Below the pieces are notes generated by a model, which was given only the letters and a program-made list of their open reading frames with translations, was not told where the DNA came from and did not search any database. A program made the translations under genes and the position numbers. From NCBI RefSeq assembly GCF_002197685.1, contig NZ_NBBI01000002.1:186001-250000 (forward strand): a DNA stretch of 64,000 nucleotides. The letters run 5' to 3'. Shown here one piece after another: positions 53,058 to 63,123 of the stretch. Origin of the DNA: Sphingomonas dokdonensis. Its GTDB lineage: Bacteria > Pseudomonadota > Alphaproteobacteria > Sphingomonadales > Sphingomonadaceae. Within the stretch, counting starts at the first letter, position 1; each line of letters starts with the position of its first letter.

Positions 53058-56000
53058 CGCCGCGCTCGATCATGGTGACTCCGAACAGGCGGTGCATCCG
53101 GCTCATCGTGACCGCATTGTGCGTGACGATAAGGTAGCGCGTTTGCGTCTCACGGCTCATCCGGTCGAGCAGGTCGCAGAAACGCTCGATATTCGCGTCG
53201 TCGAGCGGTGCATCGACCTCGTCCAGCACGCAGATTGGCGCGGGATTGGTGAGGAACAGCCCGAAGATGAGCGCAACGGCGGTCAGCGCCTGTTCGCCGC
53301 CCGACAGCAGGGTGAGCGACTGGAGCCGCTTGCCGGGCGGCTGCGCCATGATCTCCAGCCCCGCCTCCAGCGGATCGTCTGAATCGATCAATTCGAGATG
53401 CGCCTGTCCGCCGTTGAAGAGCGTGGTGAAAAGGCGGCTGAAATGACCGTTTACCGCCTCGAACGCAGCGAGGAGCCGTTGACGACCTTCGCGGTTCAGC
53501 GTGCCGATCGAACCGCGCAGGCGGTTGACGGCGAGGCCCAGCTCCGCGCGTTCGGCGGCATTGCCGCTCGCGCCGGCCTCCAACTCGGCAAGCTCCTGTT
53601 CGGCGACGAGATTCACCGGTCCGATCCGCTCGCGGTCGCGCATCAGCTTGTCGTGAGCGGCGGTTTCCTCCTGCGGCGCGCCAACGGCGGCACTGTCGAA
53701 GCCGATCTTCCCGGGAAGAACGGGGGCGGGACATTCAAACCGTTCGCCCGACACGCGGCCAAGCTCGACGCGGCGAAGCTCCTGGTTCTCGGCGCGCGCG
53801 GAGGAACCGGCGCGCGCCTCGCGTGCTTCGGCCAGTGCTTCGCCAGCGCGGCGGGCGGCCTCCTCGCTCTGGCGAAGGGCGGATGCGGTGGCGCGCTCGG
53901 CGGTGGCCAGTTCCTCTGCGGTTCGCCGGGCTGCCTCATGCGCGGCGTCGGCATCGGCAATGGCGGCGGCGAGTTCGTCAGGGCGCGCGGCGATGGCGAC
54001 GGTCTCTGCGGCAATCTCCGCCTCGCGCTTGCCCATGTCGGCGATTCGGCGGGCGGCGTCACCGGCCCGGGCGCGCCAGCTCTTCACATCGGCCTGTGCT
54101 GCGGCGAGGCGCGCGCGCGCGTCTTCCCCGGCGCGCTCGGTCGCGGCACGCGCGGCGCGTGCCTCCGCGACGGCAGTGCGCCGGTGCTCCGCCTCGCGCT
54201 GGAGCGTGGTGACGCTGGCGGCGGTGGCGCTGGTTTCGGGCAGCGCGGCGAGCGATGCGGCGGCGGCTTGATGATCGCGTGCCGCCTCGTCGCGCTCGGC
54301 GACGGTTCGGGCGGCGCGGGCGTCGAGGTCAGCGCGCAGCCCCGCCAGTCGTTCGATCTGCGCGGCGGCGCGGTCCTGCCGGGTGCGGGCGTCGCGCGCG
54401 GCAGCGTCGGCGCGGGCGAGTTGTTCGCGGGCGGTGCGGGCGGCGGTGCGCGCATTAGCGATCGTCGCTTCTTCGCGGGCGAGATCAGCCTCGGCGGCCT
54501 GCACCCGCGCGTCGGCGGCAGGGCGCGCCGTGTCGATTGCGGCAAGGCGGTTCAGCCGTTCGAGCCGCTCGGCGGCCGCAGCGCCGCTTTGCTTCGCAAC
54601 ATAGCCGTCCCAGCGGCGGAGCTGACCGGCGCGGGTCACGAGGCGGTCGCCGGGCGCGAGCGGGCGCTGGTCGTCGGTGTCGAGGACGATGATGTGCGCG
54701 AGCCGGGGAGCGAGAAGTGGTGGCGCGGTGACGTGGTGGATGAGGCGATCGGACGACGCGCTTGTACCTTCACTCGCGGCGGCGGGATCCGACCAATAGG
54801 CATTGGCTTGCTTGTCGAGACCAACCTCAAGATCGTCGCCCAGTGCGGCGGCGAGCGCGCGTTCGTAGCCGGGGGCAGCGCGGACGTGATCGAGCAGGCG
54901 ATCGCGGCCCTTGCGCTCGGTGGCGCGGCGCAGCGCGGCGGCCTCGCTGTCGAGCGCGGCGAGATCGGCGCGGGCGGCGGCGCGGGATGCCTGCGCGGCG
55001 TCGCGGGCGGTGAGGGCGGCGCGTTCCGCTGCTTCGGCTTCGGCCTGGGCTGAGCGAGCGGCGTCGGCCTGCTGGAGCGCGGCGGCGAGCTTGGCGGCGG
55101 CGGTGTCGCGATCGCGTTCGTGTGGGGCGGCGTCACCGAGCGCGGCGCGTTGCTGCGCGACCTGCGCCGCCTCGCGCTCGGCGCGGTCGAGGCGGGTGCG
55201 GGCGGCGGTGGCGGCGGCATGGGCGACGCGGGCGTCGGCGGCTTCGGCGGCTTGTCGGGCCAGCGCCTGGGCGAGCGCGACTTCGGCGTCGCGGGCGTGG
55301 CGTTCGGCGTCGGCGAGTGCGGTGTCGCGAGTGGGGAGGTCGGCGGTGGCGGCTGCGATGGCGGCTTCCAGCCCCTTGCGCTCGGCATCGAGCCGGGTGA
55401 GTGCTTCGGCGGCGTCATGGGCGAGGGCGCCTTCGCGGGTGCGGTCGTCGGCGATGCGGGCGGCGGCCTGGGCGAGCTCGGCGAGGCGGCGGCTGGTGGC
55501 CTGTTCCTCGGCGCGAAGGGTGGCGAGCTGGTGGGCGATCTCGCTGCTCTGGTCACGCGCGGCGAGGGCGGCGGCGCGTGCGGCGGCGAGCGTTTCGGTG
55601 GCCTTGGCCTGCGCGGTCGCGGCCTGTTGCTGGAGAAGATTGGCCTCGCTCACGCGCACCTCGGCCGCCGCCGCTTCAGCCTTGGCCAGATCGGCGGCGG
55701 CTGCTGCTTCGCGCCAGCGGGTGAAGATCATGCGCGCCTCGGCAACGCGGATCTGGGTGGAAAGGAGGCGGTATCTTTCCGCCTGCCGCGCCTGCCGGCG
55801 GAGCGCGGCGGCGCGTGTCTCCTGATCGGAGATCACTTCGTCCAGCCGCAGGAGATTGGCCTCGGTCGCGCGCAATTTCTGCTCGGCGTCGCGGCGGCGG
55901 ACGTGCAAGCCCGCGATGCCGGCGGCTTCCTCCAGCATGGCGCGGCGGTCGGCGGGCTTGGCGGCGATCACCGCGCTGATCCGGCCCTGGCTGACGAGCG

Positions 56001-56394
56001 CCGGCGAATGCGCGCCGGTCGCGGCATCGGCGAACAGCAGCGACACGTCCTTGGCGCGCACATCCTTGCCGTCGATGCGATAAGCACTGCCGGCGCCGCG
56101 CTCGATGCGGCGGACCACCTCTGTTTCCTCGCCGTTCACTTCGGCGAGGAGCGACACCTCGGCGAAGTCGCGCGGGGGGCGGGTGGCGGTGCCGGCGAAG
56201 ATCACGTCCTCCATGCCGGCGCCGCGCATCGATTTCGCGCTATTCTCGCCCATGGTCCAGCGCAGCGCCTCGAGCAGGTTGGACTTGCCGCAGCCGTTGG
56301 GGCCGACGACGCCGGTCAGCCCCGGCTCGATGCGCAGGTCGGCGGGATCGACGAAACTCTTGAAACCCGAAAGGCGAAGGCGCTTGATCTGCAC
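52999..56394 (-). CDS. smc: Chromosome segregation protein SMC
   Basis: Structural-maintenance-of-chromosomes ATPase that loads at origin-proximal sites and compacts DNA with ScpA/ScpB. 1131 residues. Walker A is GPNGCGKSNLLEALRW (about 32-47); long Ala-rich coiled-coil arms (about 165-480 and 650-950) flank the hinge (about 490-630); signature LLSGGEQALTAVALIF and Walker B ICVLDEVDAPLDD are near the C-terminus. The coiled coils are extremely Ala/Arg-rich, which creates large antisense open frames. scpA and scpB are not in this window. Confidence 0.96.
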   Translation of the reverse strand: MQIKRLRLSGFKSFVDPADLRIEPGLTGVVGPNGCGKSNLLEALRWTMGENSAKSMRGAGMEDVIFAGTATRPPRDFAEVSLLAEVNGEETEVVRRIERGAGSAYRIDGKDVRAKDVSLLFADAATGAHSPALVSQGRISAVIAAKPADRRAMLEEAAGIAGLHVRRRDAEQKLRATEANLLRLDEVISDQETRAAALRRQARQAERYRLLSTQIRVAEARMIFTRWREAAAAADLAKAEAAAAEVRVSEANLLQQQAATAQAKATETLAAARAAALAARDQSSEIAHQLATLRAEEQATSRRLAELAQAAARIADDRTREGALAHDAAEALTRLDAERKGLEAAIAAATADLPTRDTALADAERHARDAEVALAQALARQAAEAADARVAHAAATAARTRLDRAEREAAQVAQQRAALGDAAPHERDRDTAAAKLAAALQQADAARSAQAEAEAAERAALTARDAAQASRAAARADLAALDSEAAALRRATERKGRDRLLDHVRAAPGYERALAAALGDDLEVGLDKQANAYWSDPAAASEGTSASSDRLIHHVTAPPLLAPRLAHIIVLDTDDQRPLAPGDRLVTRAGQLRRWDGYVAKQSGAAAAERLERLNRLAAIDTARPAADARVQAAEADLAREEATIANARTAARTAREQLARADAAARDARTRQDRAAAQIERLAGLRADLDARAARTVAERDEAARDHQAAAASLAALPETSATAASVTTLQREAEHRRTAVAEARAARAATERAGEDARARLAAAQADVKSWRARAGDAARRIADMGKREAEIAAETVAIAARPDELAAAIADADAAHEAARRTAEELATAERATASALRQSEEAARRAGEALAEAREARAGSSARAENQELRRVELGRVSGERFECPAPVLPGKIGFDSAAVGAPQEETAAHDKLMRDRERIGPVNLVAEQELAELEAGASGNAAERAELGLAVNRLRGSIGTLNREGRQRLLAAFEAVNGHFSRLFTTLFNGGQAHLELIDSDDPLEAGLEIMAQPPGKRLQSLTLLSGGEQALTAVALIFGLFLTNPAPICVLDEVDAPLDDANIERFCDLLDRMSRETQTRYLIVTHNAVTMSRMHRLFGVTMIERGVSRLVSVDLQAAETLLAAE

Positions 56395-56441
56395 GGCCGC
56401 GCCGTCTTGGCGCGATCAGCGGGCCGGAGGCAAGAGGCGTG

Positions 56442-58022
56442 TCAGTTGCGTGCCGCGACCAGGCCGCGGGCGATCACCTGCGCCTGGATTTCCGCCGCAC
56501 CTTCGAAGATGTTGAGGATGCGCGCGTCGCACAGGATGCGGCTGATCTCGAATTCCAGCGCATAGCCGTTGCCGCCGTGGATCTGGAGGCTGGCATCGGC
56601 ATTGCTCCACGCGGCGCGGGCGGCGAGCAGCTTGGCCATGCCGGCTTCGATATCGCAGCGCTTGCCCGAATCCTTGGCGCGGGCGGCGGCATAGGTGAGC
56701 TCGCGCGCGGCGATGAGATCGACGAGGCTCATCGCGAGTTTGTCGGCGACGCGCGGGAAGTGGATGATCGCGCGGCCGAACTGCTTGCGATCGAGCGCGT
56801 AGCTCAGGCCAAGCTCGAGCGCGCGGCGAGCGACGCCGACGGCGCGCGCGGCGGTCTGGATGCGGGCGCCCTCGAAGGTGCGCATCAGCTGCTTGAACCC
56901 CTGACCCTCCTCGCCGCCGAGCAGCGCGTCGGCGGGGGCGGCCATGCCGTCGAAGGAAAGCGCATATTCGCGCATCCCTCGATAGCCGAGCACATGGATC
57001 TCGCTGCCCGACATGCCGGAGGCGGGGAAGGGATCGCCATCGGTGCCGCGCGGTTTGGGGACGAGCAGCATCGAGAGGCCGGCATAGCCCTTTGCATCCG
57101 GCAGCGTGCGGGCGAGGAGGGTCATGAGGTCGGAACGGCTGGCGTGGGTGATCCACGTCTTGGCGCCGTCGATCCGCCAGCTATCACCATCGCGGCGGGC
57201 GCGGGTCTGGAGCGAGCCGAGGTCGCTGCCGACATCGGGTTCGGTGAAGACGGCGGTGGGCAGCACCTCGCCGCTGGCGATGCGGGGCAACCATTCGGCC
57301 TTTTGCGCCTCCGTGCCCGAGCCGGCGATCAGCTCACCGGCGATTTCCGAGCGGGTGCCAAGCGAGCCGGCGCCGATCCAGCCGCGCGACAATTCCTCGG
57401 TGACGATGCACATGACGAGTTTCGACAGGCCGAGGCCGCCGTAAGTGTCGGGGATGCAGACGCCGAACGTGCCGAGGTCGGCCATGCGCGCGACCGTCGC
57501 GTCGGGGATCAGATCGTTGGCGAGATGCCAGCCGTGCGCGTGCGGCAGGACTTCCGTATCGGTGAAGCGGCGGAACTGGTCGCGGATCGCGTCCAGCTCC
57601 GTGTCGTGGAGCGTTTCGCTGGGCCATTCGCCGGCGGCGAGCCGATCGACCAGCGCGCGGCGGTCGGCGGCGGCGTCGTGGTCGAGGAGGTCGGCGCAGG
57701 CGGCCGCCAGCGTGCGGGCGGCGGCGGCGAGGCCGAGGTCGGCGGGGCGGAACAGCTCGTTCTGGCCCATCGGCAGGCCACCGACGAGCTGGGCGATGCT
57801 TTCCCCGAAGGCGAGGCGGGCGACGAGGGCGTTAACGTCCCCTGAGTTGCGATCCGCCCAGTCGGCCACCGCCTCCAGCGCTGCGACTGTCGTGGCGACC
57901 CAGGCGAAACCGTGGGCGGCGCGCTGCTCGCTGTCGATCGGCGCGGCATCGAGCCGGGCCGCGAGGGCGGCACGGGCGTCGTCGCGATAGCGTTGCGCCG
58001 CCGCCAGTGCCGCCCTCAGCAT
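56442..58022 (-). CDS. Acyl-CoA dehydrogenase family protein with N-terminal extension
   Basis: FAD enzyme of the acyl-CoA dehydrogenase family. The 526-residue product has about 160 extra N-terminal residues, helical and Ala-rich, before the ACAD core. The core shows [19 protein letters not shown] and [13 protein letters not shown] (FAD/substrate binding), [32 protein letters not shown] and [18 protein letters not shown] with a Glu at the usual catalytic place. ATG 58022 overlaps the thiolase stop (TGATG). The upstream frame beyond it is shadow. Substrate unknown. Confidence 0.9.
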   Translation of the reverse strand: MLRAALAAAQRYRDDARAALAARLDAAPIDSEQRAAHGFAWVATTVAALEAVADWADRNSGDVNALVARLAFGESIAQLVGGLPMGQNELFRPADLGLAAAARTLAAACADLLDHDAAADRRALVDRLAAGEWPSETLHDTELDAIRDQFRRFTDTEVLPHAHGWHLANDLIPDATVARMADLGTFGVCIPDTYGGLGLSKLVMCIVTEELSRGWIGAGSLGTRSEIAGELIAGSGTEAQKAEWLPRIASGEVLPTAVFTEPDVGSDLGSLQTRARRDGDSWRIDGAKTWITHASRSDLMTLLARTLPDAKGYAGLSMLLVPKPRGTDGDPFPASGMSGSEIHVLGYRGMREYALSFDGMAAPADALLGGEEGQGFKQLMRTFEGARIQTAARAVGVARRALELGLSYALDRKQFGRAIIHFPRVADKLAMSLVDLIAARELTYAAARAKDSGKRCDIEAGMAKLLAARAAWSNADASLQIHGGNGYALEFEISRILCDARILNIFEGAAEIQAQVIARGLVAARN

Positions 58023-59233
58023 CAGGCGCGCTCGAAGACCGCGGCGATGCCCTGGCCGCCGCCGATGCACATCGTCTCCAGCCCGTAGCGGCCGTCGCGG
58101 CGGACGAGTTCGCGCGTCAGATTGGCGAGGATGCGGCCGCCGGTGGCGCCGATCGGGTGACCGAGCGAAATGCCCGAGCCGTTGACGTTGAGGATGTCGT
58201 TCCGGCTGTCGTCCTTGCTCCAGCCCCAACCCTTGAGGACGGCGAGCACCTGTGGCGCGAACGCCTCGTTCAGCTCGACGAGGTTTATATCGTCCCAGCC
58301 GAGGCCGTTGCGCGCGAACAGCCGCTCGACCGCGGGCACCGGCCCGATGCCCATGCGCGAGGGATCGCAGCCGGCGGCGGCCCAGCTGTGGAACCAGGCG
58401 ATCGGCTCCAGACCCAGTTCCTCCAACTTGTCCTCGGCGACGACGAGGCAGGCGGCGGCGGCGTCATTCTGCTGGCTGGCATTGCCGGCCGTGACGACGC
58501 CGCCTTCGAGTGCGCGCAATTTGCCGAGCGATTCCAGCGTCGCGTCGGGGCGGTAGCCCTCGTCGCGGTCGAAGACGATCGCCTCGCCCTTCTTCTGCGG
58601 TACCGAGACGGGGACGAGCTCGTCGGCGAACAGGCCCTTTTCCCAGGCGGCGGTGGCGCGCTGGTGCGAGCGGACCGCATAGGCGTCGGCCTCCTCGCGG
58701 CTGATGCCGTAATCCTTGGCGAGATTCTCGGCCGTCTCGATCATGCCGCTGATCACGCCGAACCGCTCGACCGGCTGCGACATGAGGCGGCCGCGGGTGA
58801 GGCGATCGTGGATGGTGAGGTTGCCGGCGCGCACGCCCTTGCGGATGTCGGTGGTGTAGTGCTCGACGTTGGACATGCTCTCGCAGCCGCCGGCGACGAC
58901 GACGTCGCTGACGCCGGTCTGCACCATCATCGCGGCGTCGATCACGGCCTGAAGGCCGGAGCCGCAGCGGCGATCGAGCTGATAGCCGGGCACCTCGATC
59001 GGCAGGCCGGCGGCGAGCCATGCCCAGTGGCCGATCGCCGGTGCCTCGCCATTGCCGTACCCTTGCGCAAAGACGACGTCGTCGACGCGGCTCGGATCGA
59101 TCTTGGTGCGCTCCATCAGCGCCTTCAGGATCGTGGCGCCAAGCTGGCCCGCGGTGAGCGAGGAGAGGCTGCCGCCGAACTTGCCGACGGCGGTGCGGAT
59201 CGGGGCGACGATGGCGGCGCGGCGGAGGGTCAT
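58022..59233 (-). CDS. Acetyl-CoA C-acyltransferase (thiolase)
   Basis: 403-residue thiolase. The nucleophile Cys is in [15 protein letters not shown] (about 88); [27 protein letters not shown] (catalytic His) and CIGGGQGIA (second Cys) are all present, so it should be active. It is coupled to the acyl-CoA dehydrogenase; together they suggest the ends of a beta-oxidation-type pathway, but the hydratase and hydroxyacyl dehydrogenase are not here. Start [20 protein letters not shown] at 59233. Confidence 0.94.
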   Translation of the reverse strand: MTLRRAAIVAPIRTAVGKFGGSLSSLTAGQLGATILKALMERTKIDPSRVDDVVFAQGYGNGEAPAIGHWAWLAAGLPIEVPGYQLDRRCGSGLQAVIDAAMMVQTGVSDVVVAGGCESMSNVEHYTTDIRKGVRAGNLTIHDRLTRGRLMSQPVERFGVISGMIETAENLAKDYGISREEADAYAVRSHQRATAAWEKGLFADELVPVSVPQKKGEAIVFDRDEGYRPDATLESLGKLRALEGGVVTAGNASQQNDAAAACLVVAEDKLEELGLEPIAWFHSWAAAGCDPSRMGIGPVPAVERLFARNGLGWDDINLVELNEAFAPQVLAVLKGWGWSKDDSRNDILNVNGSGISLGHPIGATGGRILANLTRELVRRDGRYGLETMCIGGGQGIAAVFERA

Positions 59234-59400
59234 GGGGTCTGCTCCTGCAAAAAAGCGGAGACGCGACTGGAGGTGACCGGCGCTCTCCTTGTTGGATTTT
59301 GGCCTACCGGATGGCCGGGGCGGTTTCAACTGTGCGGATTGTTATTCAGCGGGCTGAAAGGGCGTGGTTTGTTCTGCGAGACTTCTGCGGAGTGCATCGC

Positions 59401-59493
59401 GTCATGCCGGGCTGGTCCCGGCATCCACCGTGCCGCAGATCCTTAGGTGTTGAGTGTGTGGAACAGTGGATCCCGGCACAAGGCCGGGATGAC
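59401..59493. repeat. Palindromic repeat, copy upstream of sulP
   Basis: GTCATGCCGGGCTGGTCCCGGCATCC at one end and GGATCCCGGCACAAGGCCGGGATGAC at the other, so outer ends pair and each end also folds alone. GGCATCCACCGTGCCGC (59420-59436) is identical to a segment of the copy at 61237-61328. Confidence 0.8.
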
Positions 59494-59532
59494 GCGGTTG
59501 GTGGGGCGGCGGGAGCAATTCGCGGTGGCCTC

Positions 59533-59557
59533 GTTATGCCGGGATGGGCCCGGCATG
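59533..59557. repeat. Partial copy of the palindromic repeat
   Basis: GTTATGCCGGGATGGGCCCGGCATG: one end-hairpin only of the family seen at 59401. Confidence 0.6.
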
Positions 59558-59611
59558 GCGGCGACTTGCGCAAAGGCACCATCTTTGACTATGAGGCGCG
59601 CATTCGCATGG

Positions 59612-59630
59612 ACCCGGTGCAAGCCCGGGT
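59612..59630. repeat. Short GC hairpin, degenerate repeat half
   Basis: Arms ACCCGG and CCGGGT around a seven-base loop; probably a decayed half of the same repeat family. Confidence 0.4.
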
Positions 59631-59742
59631 GGCTATCCCGGCCGCTGATCCGCCGGGCAACCTGCACAGATCTGATTGTTCTGCCGCCTGCCTTCTGCTG
59701 CGCGCGGCTGTCTGTGTTGCGTTCAACAGGTTTCCACTATTC

Positions 59743-61221
59743 ATGCTTTCTCGTTTCCGAACTGAATGGTTCGCTGGCGCCGGCGATGTGCGGCGCGAGG
59801 CGCTGGCCGGCATCGTCGTCGCGCTGGCGCTGATCCCCGAGGCGATCGGATTTTCGATCATCGCCGGGGTTGATCCCAGCGTCGGCCTGTATGCCTCGGT
59901 GGCGATCGCCATCGTCATCTCGTTCCTTGGCGGGCGGCCGGCGATGATCTCCGCCGCCACCGCTGCCGTTGCGGTGGTGGTGATCCCGCTGGTGCGCGAT
60001 CATGGTGTGCCGTATCTCTTTGCCGCGACCATCCTGATGGGCGTGATCCAGATCGCCGCGGGGCTGCTGCGGCTCGACCTGCTGATGCAGTTCGTCTCGC
60101 GATCGGTCATCACCGGCTTCGTCAACGCGCTGGCGATCCTGATCTTCATGGCGCAGCTGCCGCAGCTGACCGGTGTGACGTGGCATACCTATGCGATGGT
60201 CGCGGCGGGGCTGGCGATCATCTACCTGCTGCCGCGCGTGACGAAGGCAGTGCCGTCGCCACTGGTGGCGATCGTCGTGCTGGCGATCGCCAGCATCGCG
60301 ATCGGCCTGCCGGTGCGGACGGTGGGCGAGATGGGGCGCCTGCCCGAGGGGCTGCCGAGCCTGGCCTGGCCCAACGTGCCGCTGACGCTCGACACGCTGC
60401 GGATCATCCTGCCCTATTCGCTGACCATGGCGGCGGTGGGGCTGCTGGAATCGCTGCTGACGGCGCAGATCGTCGACGACATGACCGATACCGACAGCGA
60501 CAAGCGGCGCGAGTGCATGGGGCAGGGCGGCGCCAACATGGTCGCGGCGCTGGTCGGCGGCATGGGCGGCTGCGCGATGATCGGCCAGTCGGTGATCAAC
60601 GTGACGTCGGGCGGGCGCACGCGGCTGTCGACCTTTATCGCCGGCGCGTTTCTGCTGTTCCTGCTGGCGGTGCTCGGGCCGATCGTGGGGCGCATCCCGA
60701 TGCCGGCGCTGGTCGCGGTGATGATCATGGTGTCGATCGGGACGTTCAGCTGGAATTCGATCCCGAACCTGCGCCGCCATCCGCCGACGTCGTCAGCGGT
60801 GATGCTGGTGACGGTCGCGGTGGTGGTGGCGACGCATGATCTGGCGCAGGGCGTGCTGGCGGGCGTGCTGCTGTCGGGCATCTTCTTCGCGGGCAAGGTG
60901 CGGCGGATGTTCGCAGTGGTGCGCGACGAGGACGGCGATCGCGTGCGCTATCTGGTGAGCGGCGAGATCTTCTTCGCCTCGGTCGATCGCTTCACGCGGG
61001 CGTTCGCAGCCGAAGACGGCCGCGCGGTGACGATCGACGTGTCGGCGGCGCATTTCTGGGACATTTCGGGTGTTGGCGCGCTCGACAAGATCGTCGCGCG
61101 GCTGCGGCGCGATGGGTCGGTGGTCGAGGTGATCGGCTATAATCGCGCGAGCGCCGATTTGATTGACCGCTTTGCGCTGCACGACAAGACGGGGGTAGAG
61201 CTGGGCGTCGTGCCGCATTGA
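59743..61221 (+). CDS. SulP family inorganic anion transporter with STAS domain
   Basis: 492 residues: SLC26/SulP transporter domain with about 12-14 helices. IVVALALIPEAIGFSIIAGV is the first signature. LESLLTAQIVDDMTDTDSDK and GQGGANMVAALVGGMGGCAM form the conserved core. A C-terminal STAS domain follows (about 400-485, with IDVSAAHFWDISGVGALD). Sulfate, bicarbonate or a carboxylate could be the substrate. ATG 59743 (MLSRFRTEWFAG) is chosen; the longer frame reads through repeats. The gene is bracketed by two related palindromic repeats. Confidence 0.92.
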   Translation: MLSRFRTEWFAGAGDVRREALAGIVVALALIPEAIGFSIIAGVDPSVGLYASVAIAIVISFLGGRPAMISAATAAVAVVVIPLVRDHGVPYLFAATILMGVIQIAAGLLRLDLLMQFVSRSVITGFVNALAILIFMAQLPQLTGVTWHTYAMVAAGLAIIYLLPRVTKAVPSPLVAIVVLAIASIAIGLPVRTVGEMGRLPEGLPSLAWPNVPLTLDTLRIILPYSLTMAAVGLLESLLTAQIVDDMTDTDSDKRRECMGQGGANMVAALVGGMGGCAMIGQSVINVTSGGRTRLSTFIAGAFLLFLLAVLGPIVGRIPMPALVAVMIMVSIGTFSWNSIPNLRRHPPTSSAVMLVTVAVVVATHDLAQGVLAGVLLSGIFFAGKVRRMFAVVRDEDGDRVRYLVSGEIFFASVDRFTRAFAAEDGRAVTIDVSAAHFWDISGVGALDKIVARLRRDGSVVEVIGYNRASADLIDRFALHDKTGVELGVVPH

Positions 61222-61236
61222 GGGCGTAGTGCGCCT

Positions 61237-61328
61237 CGTGCCGGACTGGTCCTGGCATCCACCGTGCCGCTTGTTCAACGCCTGTTGTGCTCGCGGAAGA
61301 GTGGATGCCGGCACGAGGCCGGCATGAC
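61237..61328. repeat. Palindromic repeat, copy downstream of sulP
   Basis: GTGCCGGACTGGTCCTGGCATCC and GGATGCCGGCACGAGGCCGGCATGAC as outer halves, about 92 bases. Shares GGCATCCACCGTGCCGC (61254-61270) with the upstream copy, in the same orientation. Sits between convergent sulP and ispG. Confidence 0.8.
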
Positions 61329-61352
61329 GGTCTTGATTCGGTGCGCGGCTTT

Positions 61353-62477
61353 TTACTCGGCGGCGACCTTTGTCGCCTCTGAAGCCGCTTCGATCTCGGC
61401 GGCCTTGGCCTCGACCAGGCGGACGATGTGGTCGATCATGCCTTCGTCCTGCACGACATGGTCGGTAATGCCCGACAGGTACACCATGTGCTTGCCGTTG
61501 CCGCCGCCGGTGAGCCCGATGTCGGTCTCGCGCGCTTCGCCCGGGCCGTTGACGACGCAGCCGAGCACGGAGAGCGACATGGGGGTGCGGATGTGCTGGA
61601 GCCGTTCCTCCAGCGTCTGCACGGTGCGGATCACGTCAAAGCCCTGCCGCGCGCAGCTCGGGCAGCTGACGACGCGCACGCCGCGGTTGCGGATGCCGAG
61701 CGATTTCAGGATCTCGAACCCGACGCGGACCTCTTCTTCGGGCTCGGCCGAGAGCGAGACGCGGATCGTGTCGCCGATGCCGTACCAGAGGAGCGAGCCA
61801 ATGCCGATCGCGCTCTTCACCGTGCCGCCGACGAAGCCGCCCGCCTCGGTGATGCCAAGGTGCAGCGGGCAATCCACCGCCTCGGCGAGCTGTTGATAGG
61901 CGGCGACGGCGAGGAACACGTCCGACGCCTTTACCGCGACCTTGAACTCGTGAAAGTCGCGGTCCTGCAGCAGCTTGATGTGATCGAGCGCCGATTCGAC
62001 CAAAGCCTCGGGGCAGGGCTCGCCATATTTTTCGAGCAGGTCCTTTTCGAGGCTGCCGGCGTTGACCCCGATGCGGATCGCGCAGCCGTTCGCCTTGGCG
62101 GCGTTGACCACTTCGTTGACGCGGTCGGCCGAGCCGATGTTGCCCGGGTTGATGCGCAGGCACGCGGCGCCGGCGTCCGCCGCCTCGAGCGCGCGCTTGT
62201 AGTGGAAATGGATGTCGGCAACGATCGGCACGCGCGAGGCGCGCACGATCTGCTTTAGCGCGGCGGTGGATTCGACGTCGGGGCAGCTGACGCGGATGAT
62301 GTCGACGCCGGCATCCTCGCAGCGGCGGATCTGGTCGATCGTCGCGCGTGCGTCGTCGGTCGGCGTATTGGTCATCGTCTGGACGGTGACGGGTGCGTCG
62401 CCGCCGACGGGCACGTTGCCGACCATGATCTGGCGGCTCGCGCGGCGGTGGATATCACGCCAGGGGCGTAGGGACAT
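61353..62477 (-). CDS. ispG: 4-hydroxy-3-methylbut-2-en-1-yl diphosphate synthase (flavodoxin)
   Basis: Penultimate step of the MEP isoprenoid pathway, a 4Fe-4S enzyme. 374 residues. [19 protein letters not shown] is at the N-terminus and [15 protein letters not shown] in the barrel; cluster cysteines are in [12 protein letters not shown] and [17 protein letters not shown]. Start ATG 62477 ([16 protein letters not shown]). Ends with a short Ala/Glu-rich tail. Confidence 0.97.
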   Translation of the reverse strand: MSLRPWRDIHRRASRQIMVGNVPVGGDAPVTVQTMTNTPTDDARATIDQIRRCEDAGVDIIRVSCPDVESTAALKQIVRASRVPIVADIHFHYKRALEAADAGAACLRINPGNIGSADRVNEVVNAAKANGCAIRIGVNAGSLEKDLLEKYGEPCPEALVESALDHIKLLQDRDFHEFKVAVKASDVFLAVAAYQQLAEAVDCPLHLGITEAGGFVGGTVKSAIGIGSLLWYGIGDTIRVSLSAEPEEEVRVGFEILKSLGIRNRGVRVVSCPSCARQGFDVIRTVQTLEERLQHIRTPMSLSVLGCVVNGPGEARETDIGLTGGGNGKHMVYLSGITDHVVQDEGMIDHIVRLVEAKAAEIEAASEATKVAAE

Positions 62478-62547
62478 GGGGGGCTTCCTATCGGCTTTGC
62501 CGTCGATATAGCGTGTCGCAGTTATAAACGAAACGTGGGGCAGGACG

Positions 62548-63078
62548 ATGACACTTTCGCTGTACGATGCGGTAATCCCGTCGAACATCCAGATCCTGGG
62601 CGCGATCGACCGCCTGCTGGACAAGGCGGAGGCGTTTGCGGCGGAAAAGGGCAGGAGCCCGGCCGAGCTGATCGACGCGCGGCTCGCGCCCGACATGCTG
62701 CCGTTCGGGTATCAGGTGAAATCGGTGGCGGAGCATTCGATGGCCGCGATCGAGGGCGTGCGCGGGGGCAATTTCTCGCCCAGCATGGCGCCGTGGCCGA
62801 CCGACTTCGCCGGCCTGCACGAGCGGATCCGCGGCGCGATCGCGGCGTTGGAGGGGATCGACCGGGCCGAGTTCGACGCGCTGGCCGACAAGGACACGCA
62901 ATTCTCGATGGGCGAGATGCGGATGCCGTTCACCGGCGGGCAGTTCCTGCTCTCCTTCTCGCAGCCCAATTTCTATTTCCACGCCACCACCGCCTACGGG
63001 ATCCTGCGCGCGCAGGGCATGAAGATCGGGAAGCGGGATTTCCTTGGCGCGCTGCGGATGAAGCGGGCGGCGGCGTAA
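62548..63078 (+). CDS. DUF1993 domain-containing protein
   Basis: 176 residues, helix-bundle DUF1993 family (DinB-like four-helix fold). Visible family parts are [21 protein letters not shown] and [22 protein letters not shown]. His residues in AEHSMA and YFHATTAY could bind a metal as in DinB proteins. Function unknown. A GGGGCAGGA ribosome site precedes the ATG. Divergent from ispG. Confidence 0.88.
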   Translation: MTLSLYDAVIPSNIQILGAIDRLLDKAEAFAAEKGRSPAELIDARLAPDMLPFGYQVKSVAEHSMAAIEGVRGGNFSPSMAPWPTDFAGLHERIRGAIAALEGIDRAEFDALADKDTQFSMGEMRMPFTGGQFLLSFSQPNFYFHATTAYGILRAQGMKIGKRDFLGALRMKRAAA

Positions 63079-63123
63079 GCCGGCAACCTTTCGTTACGGA
63101 TGATGCTGCTATAGCGGCGGGCA

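Larger units (their letters stand above)
59234..59742. other. Repeat-bearing intergenic region upstream of sulP
   Basis: 509 bases without a convincing gene. Holds one full palindromic repeat (59401-59493) and two shorter hairpins (59533-59557, 59612-59630). An in-frame extension of sulP through it has repeat-derived, non-conserved sequence. Confidence 0.7.

Noticed and set aside
53398..56565. Long plus-strand Gly/Ala-rich open frames opposite smc
   Set aside because: Antisense of the Ala/Arg coiled-coil codons of smc; repetitive composition, no domain.
59401..59630. Possible CRISPR array or IS ends
   Set aside because: Copies are unequal, few and irregularly spaced, each is self-complementary, and no transposase or cas gene is near; they fit dispersed palindromic repeats.
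59299..59742. Longer N-terminus for the SulP protein
   Set aside because: The extension translates palindromic repeats and has no transporter sequence; ATG 59743 directly precedes the conserved domain.
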